Assembly: GCA_944392535.1 (NCBI GenBank)
Contig: CALXWY010000003.1
Span: 62,001 to 126,000 of the forward strand
Source: an uncultured Alphaproteobacteria bacterium
GTDB taxonomy: Bacteria > Pseudomonadota > Alphaproteobacteria > Rs-D84
Direction of reading: 5' to 3'
DNA length: 64,000 bases
How positions within the stretch are numbered: the first letter of the stretch is position 1; each line of letters opens with the position of its first letter. Made by a program: the position numbers and the translations under genes. Positions 16,952-25,679 of the stretch are shown here, one piece after another. The notes under the pieces were generated by a model, which saw only the letters and a program-made list of their open reading frames with translations, did not search any database and was not told the origin of the DNA.

Positions 16952-18016
16952 ATGATTATAGACGATAAATTAAAAGACATTCAGGCGCGTGCCACAGAAA
17001 TAGAAACCCAGATGAATTCGGGTACTGTTTCAGGGGCGGAATTAACCAGGTTGTCCAAAGAATATTCGGAACTGACCAATATTTTACCGCTGGTTTCGGA
17101 ATATTTCCAGGTAAAGCGCGGTATTGATGATGCAAATGAAATGCTGCACGATGCAGAATTAAAAGCAATTGCGTCAGAACAGTTGGATGAATTAAAGCAC
17201 AAATTACCAGAAATTGAAAAGCAATTGCAAATCGCGCTGTTGCCACGTGACGAAGCCGATGATAACAGTGTTATTATGGAAATTCGTGCCGGGGTTGGCG
17301 GTGAAGAATCGGCACTGTTTGCCGGCGATTTGTATAATCAATATAAATCTTATGCAATGCGACATGGGTGGAAAACCGAAGTAATTGAAGAAAATGCGAC
17401 ATCTTTGCATGGGTACAAGGAAATTGTGTTCAAAATTGATGGGGTGGGGGCATATGCGCGGTTAAAGTTTGAATCAGGCATTCATCGGGTTCAGCGCGTC
17501 CCAGAAACAGAAGCCAGTGGTCGTATACATACCAGTGCCGCGTCTGTGGCTGTTATGCCCGAAGCAAAAGATATTGACGTTGTCATAGATGACAAGGATA
17601 TTCGCATTGATGTTTTCCGGGCATCTGGTGCCGGGGGCCAGCATGTGAACAAAACAGACAGCGCAGTGCGTATAACGCATTTCCCAACAGGCATTGTTGT
17701 CACATGTCAAAATGAACGCAGCCAATTTCAAAACAAGGCTGCGGCAATGGCGGTTCTGCGGGCTAAATTATATGAAAAACAACGTGAAGAGCAGGTTAAT
17801 GCCAGTAATTCTGCACGAAAAACAATGGTCGGTTCGGGTGATCGCAGTGAAAAAATAAGAACTTATAATTTTCCAGAACAACGTGTTACAGACCATCGTA
17901 TAAAATTAACGTTGTATAAACTGGATGATATTTTGGCCGGCGGCGCGGCATTGGATGAAATGATTGATGCATTAATTGCTGCAGATCAATTGGAACGTTT
18001 ATCCAGTATGAATTAA
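16952..18016 (+). CDS. prfA: Peptide chain release factor 1
   Basis: The 354-residue protein releases nascent chains at UAA and UAG. The catalytic GGQ loop (GAGGQHVNKTDSAVRI) is near residue 230. The stop-codon recognition segment reads VPETEASGRIHTS, the PxT motif as in RF1, with Glu in place of the common Ala. The N-terminal helical domain (about 1-100) is complete. Start is at the ATG one base after the hisS stop, in an operon. The usual prmC partner does not follow: 18017-18217 holds no convincing gene. Confidence 0.95.
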   Translation: MIIDDKLKDIQARATEIETQMNSGTVSGAELTRLSKEYSELTNILPLVSEYFQVKRGIDDANEMLHDAELKAIASEQLDELKHKLPEIEKQLQIALLPRDEADDNSVIMEIRAGVGGEESALFAGDLYNQYKSYAMRHGWKTEVIEENATSLHGYKEIVFKIDGVGAYARLKFESGIHRVQRVPETEASGRIHTSAASVAVMPEAKDIDVVIDDKDIRIDVFRASGAGGQHVNKTDSAVRITHFPTGIVVTCQNERSQFQNKAAAMAVLRAKLYEKQREEQVNASNSARKTMVGSGDRSEKIRTYNFPEQRVTDHRIKLTLYKLDDILAGGAALDEMIDALIAADQLERLSSMN

Positions 18017-18217
18017 TTTTTTAGTTTTGTTTTGGGCGCGGGCTTTGGTCCATATGATGTGCCAAACAATTTCCGGGAAAACAGACGGTTGAAATCTGCC
18101 AGCAATATATCTGGTCGCGACGTGCGTTTTCGTATCTTTTATTTTCACGGACGAAACGCGTCCATGAATGGATTTGCGGCTTTATTTCATGTGTTACGTG
18201 AACGGTATGTGGTGTTA
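18017..18217. other. Intergenic stretch without a convincing gene
   Basis: These 200 bases lie between prfA and the convergent autotransporter-type gene. An open frame of about 65 codons on the minus strand (containing TRFVRENKRYENARR) has no usable start codon. Another frame nearby ends PAPKTKLKN. This could be the tail of a degraded gene, but nothing is recognisable. Confidence 0.3.
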
Positions 18218-19339
18218 TCAGAATATATATTTTATGTTAACGCCACCATTCCAACCAGTGCGCCCGCCATCATGACGATTTAAGTGCAATGCGATGTTAA
18301 ATCGGTCAATTGATTTTTCAATACCGATGCCGTATTCGGCATAATCATCGGAAAACAATTCAGTATATTTTTCGTTGTTTACAAAAATATCGCCATTATA
18401 GTCATATCTGAATACATATTGCAGGCCAATGTATCCAAACCATCCGGCACCAATGTGTTTAATCGCACGAATTGATGGCGCAACATCAAATATATTAAAG
18501 TTAGAATTTGCAATATTGTCGCCAGACGCAGATATATAATCAGCCGACCCAATCCATGTGTATCCGGCATAGATGCCCGGCTGGATTGTAAATGTATCAT
18601 CCAATGGTATATTGTATGTCGCATTTAACGCCGCACCAACCCATGGGGTTGAAAAACCGTCGGTGCCAAATTCACTGGATGCATGATTTGACACTGCGCC
18701 AATGTTTGCAATAAACGACAGGTTGAAATTTTGTATATTATATCCACTGTACAGTCCAAAGTACCCACCGTTTTCGTTTATATCAATGGATTCATTGCCC
18801 TGCTTGCCACCGACATATCCACCATAGAATCCCCATTCAGAAATACCGATGCCCCATTGTGCTTCGCCGCCAGCGACACCGAAACTTAATAAATCATAAT
18901 TCGTATCCAGTACGTCATAGTTTGAAAATCCGACGTCTTCATCAAAATGTTGCCAATTGAACCACATGCTGTTCAAGACGGGGCGTGACGCATCGTCACC
19001 ACCGCTGCGCCCGGTGTCGGGGGTATTCACAGTGCCGTCGTCACCATATTCGCCGTATAAATGCGGGCGCCCGTACATGGGCAGGGTGCCGTACATATCA
19101 CGCGCGTTCCCAGATTCAGATGGCATTACGTCAGAACGGGCCATCTTGGCAATTCCGCCCAGTGTTGCGGCGGCGTTTCCTTCAAATGTGCGCATGGTAT
19201 TTGTTGCGATTGAATGTTGAATCGCAGCGATGTTATTTGCCGTAATGTAATTTGCATAAACGTGTGGGGACGACGCCGACGCATCGTATGCGCACAGAAC
19301 AAATAATCCAATTGCAATTAATTGTATGTTTTTTTTCAT
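18218..19339 (-). CDS. Autotransporter-type outer-membrane barrel protein
   Basis: The 373-residue protein has a signal peptide (1-23, ending YDASAS), a short N-terminal extracellular part with PMYGRPHLYGEYGDDG, then about 250 residues of alternating barrel strands. The strands include WFNWQHFDED, LLSFGVAGGE, WGFYGGYVGG, GYFGLYSGYNI, QPGIYAGYTW and NGGVNIKYIF with terminal Phe. The pattern resembles autotransporter beta-domains with most of the passenger missing. Start 19339 has a GGGGGAATT site. It is convergent with prfA; the region to aroK is AT-rich. Confidence 0.8.
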   Translation of the reverse strand: MKKNIQLIAIGLFVLCAYDASASSPHVYANYITANNIAAIQHSIATNTMRTFEGNAAATLGGIAKMARSDVMPSESGNARDMYGTLPMYGRPHLYGEYGDDGTVNTPDTGRSGGDDASRPVLNSMWFNWQHFDEDVGFSNYDVLDTNYDLLSFGVAGGEAQWGIGISEWGFYGGYVGGKQGNESIDINENGGYFGLYSGYNIQNFNLSFIANIGAVSNHASSEFGTDGFSTPWVGAALNATYNIPLDDTFTIQPGIYAGYTWIGSADYISASGDNIANSNFNIFDVAPSIRAIKHIGAGWFGYIGLQYVFRYDYNGDIFVNNEKYTELFSDDYAEYGIGIEKSIDRFNIALHLNRHDGGRTGWNGGVNIKYIF

Positions 19340-19435
19340 GCAATTCCCCCGTTTTCATTATTTCTGTATAATTATAACATATTTTTTCATATTTCAAAAT
19401 AATATTGACGCAAAATATATCGGATTTGTTTTTTA

Positions 19436-19464
19436 TTGTATGAATGCCTGGTTTTTATTAATAT
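19436..19464 (+). promoter_or_regulatory. Promoter of aroK (leaderless)
   Basis: TTGTAT (19436-19441), 17 bases, TAATAT (19459-19464); the ATG at 19472 is exactly seven bases further, so the transcript should begin at or next to the start codon. Confidence 0.5.
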
Positions 19465-19471
19465 GTTGATC

Positions 19472-20044
19472 ATGAATGATAAAATTATATTGAACAAGCC
19501 AATTGTTATGGTTGGATTGATGGGGGCGGGCAAAACAAGTGTTGGCCGTGCCTTGGCGCGTCGTATCGGAATTCCATTTGTTGATTCAGATAAAGAAATT
19601 GAGGCGGCGGCCGGATGCAGTGTTGTTGACATATTTGCATTGTACGGCGAAAGTGAATTCAGACGCGTGGAACAACGTGTCATTGCGCGTCTGATGGATA
19701 CGGAACCAAAGTTAAAAGTTATATCTACGGGCGAAGGGGCGTTCATAACCCCGGCGGTGCGAAAAATGGTGTTGGACGGGGCGGTGTCGGTTTGGCTGAA
19801 AGCGGATTTAGAACTGCTTGTAAAAAGGACAAATTTTCGCAATACGCGACCGCAATTGTTGCACGCGGACAGTCGTAAAATTTTGGCGCAATTAATAGCG
19901 GAACGGTACGATATCTATAAATTGGCGAACATCACCGTGGAAACGCGCGATGAAAGTTTGCGTAAAACGTTGGACAAAGTTATGGATGCGGTATGTGCAT
20001 ATACTAAACATGAGAGAGAAAAATGTCAAAATTCAAATGGTTAA
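19472..20044 (+). CDS. aroK: Shikimate kinase
   Basis: The 190-residue enzyme phosphorylates shikimate in the chorismate pathway. It shows Walker A GLMGAGKTSVGRALARR, the shikimate-binding D-S-D in FVDSDKEIE, FRRVEQRV, the Walker B-like STGEGAF (GGGAF in most relatives, here GEGAF) and the lid segment RTNFRNTRPQL. Start 19472 is chosen from promoter spacing (leaderless) and alignment; an in-frame ATG at 19463 lies inside the -10 box. In many alphaproteobacteria aroB follows; here mscL overlaps the last 22 bases instead. Confidence 0.9.
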   Translation: MNDKIILNKPIVMVGLMGAGKTSVGRALARRIGIPFVDSDKEIEAAAGCSVVDIFALYGESEFRRVEQRVIARLMDTEPKLKVISTGEGAFITPAVRKMVLDGAVSVWLKADLELLVKRTNFRNTRPQLLHADSRKILAQLIAERYDIYKLANITVETRDESLRKTLDKVMDAVCAYTKHEREKCQNSNG

Positions 20045-20586
20045 AGGAATTCAAAACTTTTATAGATCGTGGTAACGCCATTGATATGGCGGTTGGTATC
20101 ATTGTCGGCAGTGTTATGACCGGAATGGTGAATTCATTGGTCAAAGACATTATTATGCCGCCAATCGGATTGATGATAGGGGATGTTGATTTTTCTCAAT
20201 TTTTTGTCGTTTTGGCGGGTGGCGCACCAGGCGAACATTATAACACTGTGGCCGAGGCCCAGGCGGCGGGTGCTACTACTATGAATATAGGCGTTTTTTT
20301 GAATTCTGTGGTCAGTTTTTTAATCACGATGTTCGCGGTGTTTATACTGGTGCGCGCAATCAATAAAGTGCGCTCTAAACAAGCGGTTACAACGCGTGTG
20401 TGTCCATATTGTAAATCAACGATAAATATCCAGGCAACAAAATGTCCGAACTGTTGTTCCAAATTGGTGGCGGAAGAGATCGTTCCGCCACAGCCCAGTG
20501 ACTTGGAACGCGGAATCAAAAATGCGGCAAAAATAGCCAAGGGGCAGATTAAGAAAATTGCAAAGTTGGGGCGGAAATCGCGGTGA
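20023..20586 (+). CDS. mscL: MscL mechanosensitive channel with C-terminal zinc ribbon
   Basis: MscL forms a large pore that opens under hypo-osmotic shock. The first helix (FKTFIDRGNAIDMAVGIIVG) and TM1 glycine/alanine pattern are canonical. TM2 is SVVSFLITMFAVFILVRAIN. The protein is 187 residues, about 50 longer than E. coli MscL, because of an added C-terminal zinc-ribbon-like segment with CPYC (about residue 127) and CPNC 13 residues later, followed by a basic amphipathic tail. The ATG lies within the end of aroK, so translation is probably coupled. A terminator follows. Confidence 0.93.
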   Translation: MSKFKWLKEFKTFIDRGNAIDMAVGIIVGSVMTGMVNSLVKDIIMPPIGLMIGDVDFSQFFVVLAGGAPGEHYNTVAEAQAAGATTMNIGVFLNSVVSFLITMFAVFILVRAINKVRSKQAVTTRVCPYCKSTINIQATKCPNCCSKLVAEEIVPPQPSDLERGIKNAAKIAKGQIKKIAKLGRKSR

Positions 20587-20607
20587 TTTTATTGATACGT
20601 ACAAACG

Positions 20608-20636
20608 AAACGGCGGGAAATATCGCCGTTTTTTAT
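20608..20636 (+). terminator. Terminator of aroK-mscL
   Basis: AACGGCG / CGCCGTT stem followed by six T residues. Confidence 0.75.
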
Positions 20637-22069
20637 TATGGTGGCCACGGTTTTTGTAAAAAAGTGGATTTTGGCGCCCACACGGCGTCGGCGGCGTGCT
20701 GTGTGTGATGTGTTGCGGCAACGTTTTTTGCGCGTTGTGTGGCGGGCGGGGCGTTGGTTCGTGGTGAAATAGGGCGCCAGCCGCATTTTTTGTGGTCTGC
20801 GCCGGATGACCGGGCGCGTGGCCGATTGTTTAATGGAAATGTGCGTAGTATGGCGGTTCATTTTGTGTCGCGTGGTGCAGAGGTTGCGCCAAATTTTGTA
20901 AAAATTATTTTGTGTTGTTGGGGTTGCGTCACGTATTCAAGTCGTCTTTTTATTGCATAATGTTTCGTGGATAATTATGACGGTGTGTTTGGGGCGCCGT
21001 TATTCATATTTGTATGAAAGTTTTTGCGTGCGTGGCCCATAAAAATTCGGTTTCCGGGCCCGCAGGGCACACGTAATTGCGGGCATTCACAAAAGGCGCA
21101 TAATGTATATTATGTATAGTTTTGTGTGTCGGGGGCGCAAAATTGTGTATAATGTTTGATTTTATATGTGGATTGCGTAAGCATAAATATAAGGCGTTCC
21201 GGTAAGTGTAATATAAGTAGTTTTTGTAGATGTACGGATGTTTGTTTTCTGGTTTGATGTGTGTTGGCGTGTCAAAGAATTGTGGGGTTTGAAGATTATG
21301 CGACGGTCGTGTGCGGATGAAAATATATTTATTTGGATTGAATTTGTTTGATGTGTCACGTTGTTCATGGTGTGTAAAATTTCTTTGCTGTGTTTTGTAT
21401 TATTGGCGTCTGTATTATTTTTTGTTTGCTGTGACGCAGACAAGCATATAAATATATGTTGAATAAATTTTATCTGGCTGTTACGCGAGTGAAATTTATT
21501 TTATCATGGGGTTTTGGTCGGTGTTGTTTTTAATCCAATTTGTTGTGTGGTTGTGTTTGTGTTCGGCGGCACTTTTTTTTGCGAATAAATTTTATGTGTT
21601 ATAAACGTGCAAAAGCGTTGATGTTATTTATCAGAATAATATATATAACAAATTGTAATTACGGATTATATTAATTATTTGTATTTTTGGTTTTTTTATA
21701 TGTTTTTTGCTGAAAAATACGGGCTGTTATGGTGAAAAAAATGGTTTTTGTGCCCTGCTTTTTGACCTAAAAAAACGTAAAAATGGCGGATTTCTGCGGT
21801 TTTGGGGCGTTTTTTTTGTGGTTTTTGCCCTGCTTTATTGTTGATTTTATGTATAAAATATAAAAAATAATATTTTGATTATTCTGAATTTTACACATTG
21901 TATAGTTTAGTTGGTTGGACGCGGTTGTGATTTTTGGTGTTAAATGTAGTGATGATTTGCCGGAATGCATAAAAAGGTGATAAATTAAATAATATATAAA
22001 AATAAATAGATATTTGTGTATATTAAAGTAAATGTTTAATGTTTTTTGTCGTCATTATTTGATAAAAAT
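20637..22069. other. G/T-rich 1.4-kb non-coding region, possible origin or gene relic
   Basis: This is the longest gene-free stretch in the window. The plus strand is very rich in G and T, with few C, from about 20640 to 21960, and becomes strongly AT-rich from 21960 to 22040. No frame shows a recognisable protein. Frames that stay open are low in complexity. One perfect DnaA-box-like site (TTATACACA on the minus strand, 21144-21152) and two one-mismatch sites (20966-20974; about 22016) are present next to the AT-rich block. An origin, another cis-acting region or a decayed segment are all possible. Confidence 0.4.
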
Positions 22070-22098
22070 TTGATTTTGTATGTGGGTTGCTGTAGAAT
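22070..22098 (+). promoter_or_regulatory. Promoter of tlyA (leaderless)
   Basis: TTGATT (22070-22075), 17 bases, TAGAAT (22093-22098); the ATG at 22106 is seven bases further on. Confidence 0.5.
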
Positions 22099-22105
22099 TT
22101 ATGGC

Positions 22106-22816
22106 ATGAGATTAGATTTGGTGTTAGTTTCACGGAAATTGTATTCTACGCGGGCGCGTGCGGTGGCGGCAATCAAGGCTGGGTTGGTCACTGTTAATGG
22201 GAAAATGGCCAAAAAGCCAAGTATGGATGTTGCTGATACAGACATCGCTGTTGGTGGTGAATTACCCTATTCTGTGGGACGTGGCAGTTTGAAGTTGGCG
22301 GCGGCCTTGGATGCGTTTGATGTTAATCCCATGGGATATGTCTGTTTGGATGTTGGTGCCAGTACGGGCGGTTTTACTGAAACGCTGTTGGGCCGTGGTG
22401 CGGCGCGTGTAATCGCGGTAGATGTTGGGACGAATCAATTGGCGGAATCATTGCGTCATGATGCGCGCGTGACCGTACTGGAACAAACGGACATTCGGTC
22501 GTTGCGCCCGATGCGCGCGGTGGATTTGATTGTGGTTGACGTGTCGTTTATTTCACTGACCAATATCAGCGATGCATTGGCCGCATGGAATGCGCCAAAA
22601 ATAATTGCGTTGATAAAACCACAGTTTGAGGTTTCGCGCAGTATTGCCGCCCGTCATGGTGGGGTTATTAAAAGTGAATCTGACCGGCAAAATGCGATAA
22701 GCATGGTGGTGCAAAACTTTGAACAAGTGGGCTATAAACAATTGGGTATAATTGAATCGCCGGTTCGTGGTGGCAGCGGCAACGTGGAATATTTATTGTA
22801 CTGTGTACGTGGATGA
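22106..22816 (+). CDS. tlyA: TlyA/RrmJ-fold rRNA methyltransferase family protein
   Basis: The 236-residue protein has an N-terminal S4 RNA-binding domain (RLDLVLVSRKLYSTRARA, then IKAGLVTVNGK) and an FtsJ-like methyltransferase domain from about residue 75. The latter shows CLDVGASTGGFTETLL (SAM site), AVDVGTNQL, VVDVSFISL and IALIKPQFEV. TlyA proteins methylate ribose 2'-O in 16S and/or 23S rRNA; which site is used here is not evident. The start fits the promoter geometry. Its stop is four bases from the convergent glycosyltransferase gene's stop, with no terminator between. Confidence 0.92.
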   Translation: MRLDLVLVSRKLYSTRARAVAAIKAGLVTVNGKMAKKPSMDVADTDIAVGGELPYSVGRGSLKLAAALDAFDVNPMGYVCLDVGASTGGFTETLLGRGAARVIAVDVGTNQLAESLRHDARVTVLEQTDIRSLRPMRAVDLIVVDVSFISLTNISDALAAWNAPKIIALIKPQFEVSRSIAARHGGVIKSESDRQNAISMVVQNFEQVGYKQLGIIESPVRGGSGNVEYLLYCVRG

Positions 22817-22819
22817 AAA

Positions 22820-23773
22820 TCATATCCGTATGTGATGAATTTTAATGCCGAACAGTGTTATTGTATTTCCGATTACTCGGACAAATGGGATGACTGTTTT
22901 GTTTGACTGCTTTTTTCGGTGATAGCGTTGCATGTCGCGTTTCATAAAATCTTCGGGATACAGGTTTAATTTTTTTGCTGTATTATAAAATCGCGAATAT
23001 ACATCGTGTGGTGTGTTTGTGTAATCATATGGTTTTACTGTATAAAAATGCAAAATTGCATAATTGCCGGCCAAGACATCTTGTTGCCATTGTGTGGGAT
23101 ATTTGATTGAAATCTTTACCCCAGGACCAAAATTGTACCGCAATGGTAAAGACAATATTTTCCCATCAAATGCCACATTCAGTAAATCTTGATCGGGATA
23201 TTTTAACTCTATATCGGTCGCCCCGGGTATTAAGTGCCCGTATTCAGTCATTTTTTTTACATTTATTAACAAAACACCGGAATTAAAATAAATATCATTT
23301 TTAAGATATTTTTGTGTAAATTCCGCGACATAAATTCCATTTGGGTTGTGTTGGTTTTCTGTTGGGGCCATGTCGCGCACTGCGCCCATTACGTAATTTG
23401 TGATGTCCACAGAATATAATTCTGACAAGTCGTCGCATACCAAGGTATCAGAATCCAGGTATAATATTTTATCGGTGTTGGGAAAAATTCTGTGTGCGAA
23501 CAGCCGATAGAATATCACGGGACTCCATCGTGAAAAATCATATTTACGAAATGGATTTTCGCTGTGGCGTATAACGCGCCATGTTAATTTTGTTCCGGGA
23601 TACTGTTGTATAATTTTTAATATTACTTTTTGTCCGCGTGTGTGTGGCGGAACCATGCAGAAAATGTGGTATACCGTGTCGTCGCGTTTATTTTCCAACA
23701 GTGATAATATTGACACGGCGGCTTGGTCGCAAAATGCGGTATCAAATGCATATAAAATATTTATTTCAGACAT
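22820..23773 (-). CDS. Glycosyltransferase family 8 (LPS-type)
   Basis: The 317-residue protein has the GT8 pattern: NILYAFDTAF at the start (nucleotide-sugar binding), WSPVIFYRLF, then the metal-binding DxD in LYLDSDTLV (about residue 100). YFNSGVLLINVKKM, the PDQDLLNVAF motif and the late HFYTVKPYDY region also match. GT8 enzymes of Gram-negatives add galactose or glucose to the LPS core; the sugar and acceptor here are unknown. Start 23773 overlaps the end of the upstream GT2 gene by 13 bases, so it is the last gene of a three-gene minus-strand operon. Confidence 0.88.
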   Translation of the reverse strand: MSEINILYAFDTAFCDQAAVSILSLLENKRDDTVYHIFCMVPPHTRGQKVILKIIQQYPGTKLTWRVIRHSENPFRKYDFSRWSPVIFYRLFAHRIFPNTDKILYLDSDTLVCDDLSELYSVDITNYVMGAVRDMAPTENQHNPNGIYVAEFTQKYLKNDIYFNSGVLLINVKKMTEYGHLIPGATDIELKYPDQDLLNVAFDGKILSLPLRYNFGPGVKISIKYPTQWQQDVLAGNYAILHFYTVKPYDYTNTPHDVYSRFYNTAKKLNLYPEDFMKRDMQRYHRKKQSNKTVIPFVRVIGNTITLFGIKIHHIRI

Positions 23774-24708
23774 GATAAAAACCAACATAAAAATTTTTGT
23801 TTCAGTCGCAGGTATCGTCGCGGAATTTCCCGGCATGATGCAATCAGTGCAGATTTTGCATCTGTTTGGTATTGGCCGAATTTTTTTGGTTTATATATTG
23901 TTTCCAGCATCAAATACGTGAACGTGTTTTGGTAAAACATACGCCAGAATACAAAGTCATATTTGTCCAATAAGTCTTTTCGTATATGCCGAAAATACAT
24001 TGGGAACCATTCAAAATATTGTGGTGAAAATTCTGCGGATGTTATTGTCCCAGGATGGGTCCGGTGATACACAGATATATTTTGTGTTTCAACAACCAGA
24101 TTTGCCCGGTAACATATATCCAACATGAATGTTAAATCGTCGCCAAATGTTTTGAATTCTGGGCGAAATCGCGTGTTGCCAATTAATTCGCGACGATAAA
24201 TGCGGCGCCATATCCAACACCATTTACTGGCCAGTGGTGCCAACAAAAAACGCGATGGGTTGTTTGACGACCCAGATATATTTGGAATCCATGTATGATT
24301 TTTTGACGGGATAAATCTGAATTTATCGGCAACAATGTTTGTTGCCCCGCCCGCCATATCGGCCCCAGTTGTTTCGGCCATATGTAATAACATTTCCAGC
24401 GCGTATTCTGTAAAACAATCGTCAGAATCCAGAAATGCAATGTAACGACCGCGCGCAATGTCCAGTCCCCTGTTCCGTGCGGCGGATACACCGTCATGTG
24501 ATGTTTGTTGAATCAGGATAAATCGTTTGTCTTGCTGGGTATATTTGCGAATAATTTGTATGCTGTTATCGGTACTGGCGTCGTCAATGATGATGCATTC
24601 AATATTTTCCAGTGATTGGCATTTGATGGATTCCAAAGCATCGCCAATATATTTGGCGTAATTATAGTTTACGACGATTACAGATATATCTGGTACTGTT
24701 TTTGACAT
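23761..24708 (-). CDS. Glycosyltransferase family 2
   Basis: The 315-residue GT-A enzyme has ISVIVVNYNYAKYI near the start, IIIDDASTDNS, GVSAARNRGLDIARG and the FLDSDDCF DxD motif (about residue 98). A C-terminal region with FGDDLTFMLDICYRA (the general base) follows. It probably builds LPS or capsule together with the GT8 enzyme downstream, with which it overlaps. The start at 24708 is eight bases after the stop of the upstream Cys-rich gene. Confidence 0.9.
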   Translation of the reverse strand: MSKTVPDISVIVVNYNYAKYIGDALESIKCQSLENIECIIIDDASTDNSIQIIRKYTQQDKRFILIQQTSHDGVSAARNRGLDIARGRYIAFLDSDDCFTEYALEMLLHMAETTGADMAGGATNIVADKFRFIPSKNHTWIPNISGSSNNPSRFLLAPLASKWCWIWRRIYRRELIGNTRFRPEFKTFGDDLTFMLDICYRANLVVETQNISVYHRTHPGTITSAEFSPQYFEWFPMYFRHIRKDLLDKYDFVFWRMFYQNTFTYLMLETIYKPKKFGQYQTDAKSALIASCREIPRRYLRLKQKFLCWFLSCLK

Positions 24709-24716
24709 TGTTTGTT

Positions 24717-25382
24717 TTAATACAGGCAACTGTCTATGTACACGAAACTGCCGGTGCCGTCATTCATTGTTACATCTGGCCTGATAAAGCAATCTGTTAT
24801 TGTGTTCCAATATGCATTGGCCAGCGAACTGCAACTTATTTCAATAACTTGCATATATACGCCGTCCAGCATTTGGCCACCTGGGGTTGTGTATGAACAG
24901 AAATACAATTCGCTGCGGCCACCTGCGTCGTATATACCCGCTGGAAAAATAACTTGTCTTGATTCGTAGCAGTCGCCACGTACACTGTACAGTGACGGGC
25001 AAGATGCACATTCATAGTCTGATGCGCAATCATAATAATTTTGTGGTGATGTAACTGTTGCGCCATTGGCATTTTTGCATTTTGATAAATAGTACCCAGG
25101 ACTGCATACGCGAATATAGGATTCTTCGGTGGAATAATCAGACAATTCTTTTAGAAGGCGAATAAATTTTCCACCACATGTTCCACCATGGCATAGCTTA
25201 GATGCACTGCAATACTGGAAAAAAGACGTGTCGTTTTCGGGCATGCCGGTTTGGTTGTAAACGCGTTCACTGCTTACAACGCCGGTATAGTTACACAACG
25301 CCGCGTTTACATCAGATTTGTATATTATGAATACAAATGAACTGATGATTCCCCAAATTATTTTGCCTATATCTAGTTTCAT
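24717..25382 (-). CDS. Secreted cysteine-rich protein
   Basis: The 221-residue protein has a signal peptide (about 1-28, ending DVNAA) and sixteen or so cysteines in the mature part (e.g. CHGGTCGG, CASDYECASCPS). No family is recognised, but it shares the CSPGYYLSKC style of the large Cys-rich protein at 47173-49143. It is the first gene of the operon with two glycosyltransferases, which suggests a cell-envelope role. A palindromic inverted repeat (25411-25524) lies in its promoter region. Confidence 0.7.
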   Translation of the reverse strand: MKLDIGKIIWGIISSFVFIIYKSDVNAALCNYTGVVSSERVYNQTGMPENDTSFFQYCSASKLCHGGTCGGKFIRLLKELSDYSTEESYIRVCSPGYYLSKCKNANGATVTSPQNYYDCASDYECASCPSLYSVRGDCYESRQVIFPAGIYDAGGRSELYFCSYTTPGGQMLDGVYMQVIEISCSSLANAYWNTITDCFIRPDVTMNDGTGSFVYIDSCLY

Positions 25383-25410
25383 TGTTTCAGGTGCCCCCCC
25401 GGAATCCGAT

Positions 25411-25524
25411 GCCGAATCTAAACGGTGGTTTATTTTCGGCTACAAACCGTGTGAATTTTATCAAGAAAACCAAGAAAAAGTCAATATAAAATTTGCTGAA
25501 AATAAACCACCGTTTAGATTCGGT
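25411..25524. repeat. REP/BIME-like inverted repeat, copy A
   Basis: Two 30-bp arms (25411-25440 and 25495-25524) are inverted copies with 28 of 30 matches, 54 bases apart. Each arm is itself partly palindromic (CCGAA..AAAC-GGTG-GTTT..TTCGG) and contains the 13-base core AAACGGTGGTTTA. The same core occurs twice in inverted arms at 45646-45752. Both copies lie upstream of genes for cysteine-rich secreted proteins. The copy lies between that gene and leuS, which are divergent. Confidence 0.75.
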
Positions 25525-25679
25525 ATTTTGGTTGGTCGTAATTTCTTGTTTTAACTGCTTTTTTGTCTTTTTTACTTACGCCGGGATATTTATCTTTCAT
25601 TGTAAAAATTCTTGAATTTATTGGGCAATGTGTATAAAATACCACGAAGTATGTTTATTTTGAACCCCAGGTATAAGTT

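Noticed and set aside
18017..18217. prmC after prfA
   Set aside because: No NPPY motif or methyltransferase fold in any frame; only about 200 bases are available.
20641..20772. Small basic ORF starting at GTG 20641
   Set aside because: It would encode about 43 Arg/Val-rich residues, but it lies in strongly G/T-biased DNA, lacks a ribosome binding site and resembles no protein.
20739..20960. 73-codon open frame on the plus strand
   Set aside because: No family resemblance and composition like the surrounding non-coding DNA.
21162..21443. 93-codon open frame on the minus strand
   Set aside because: Its Asn/Thr/Lys/His-rich low-complexity product is what the opposite strand of G/T-rich DNA gives by chance.
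25411..25524. CRISPR array or integron attC site
   Set aside because: There are only two inverted arms with no regular spacers, and the arm ends do not match the attC core consensus.
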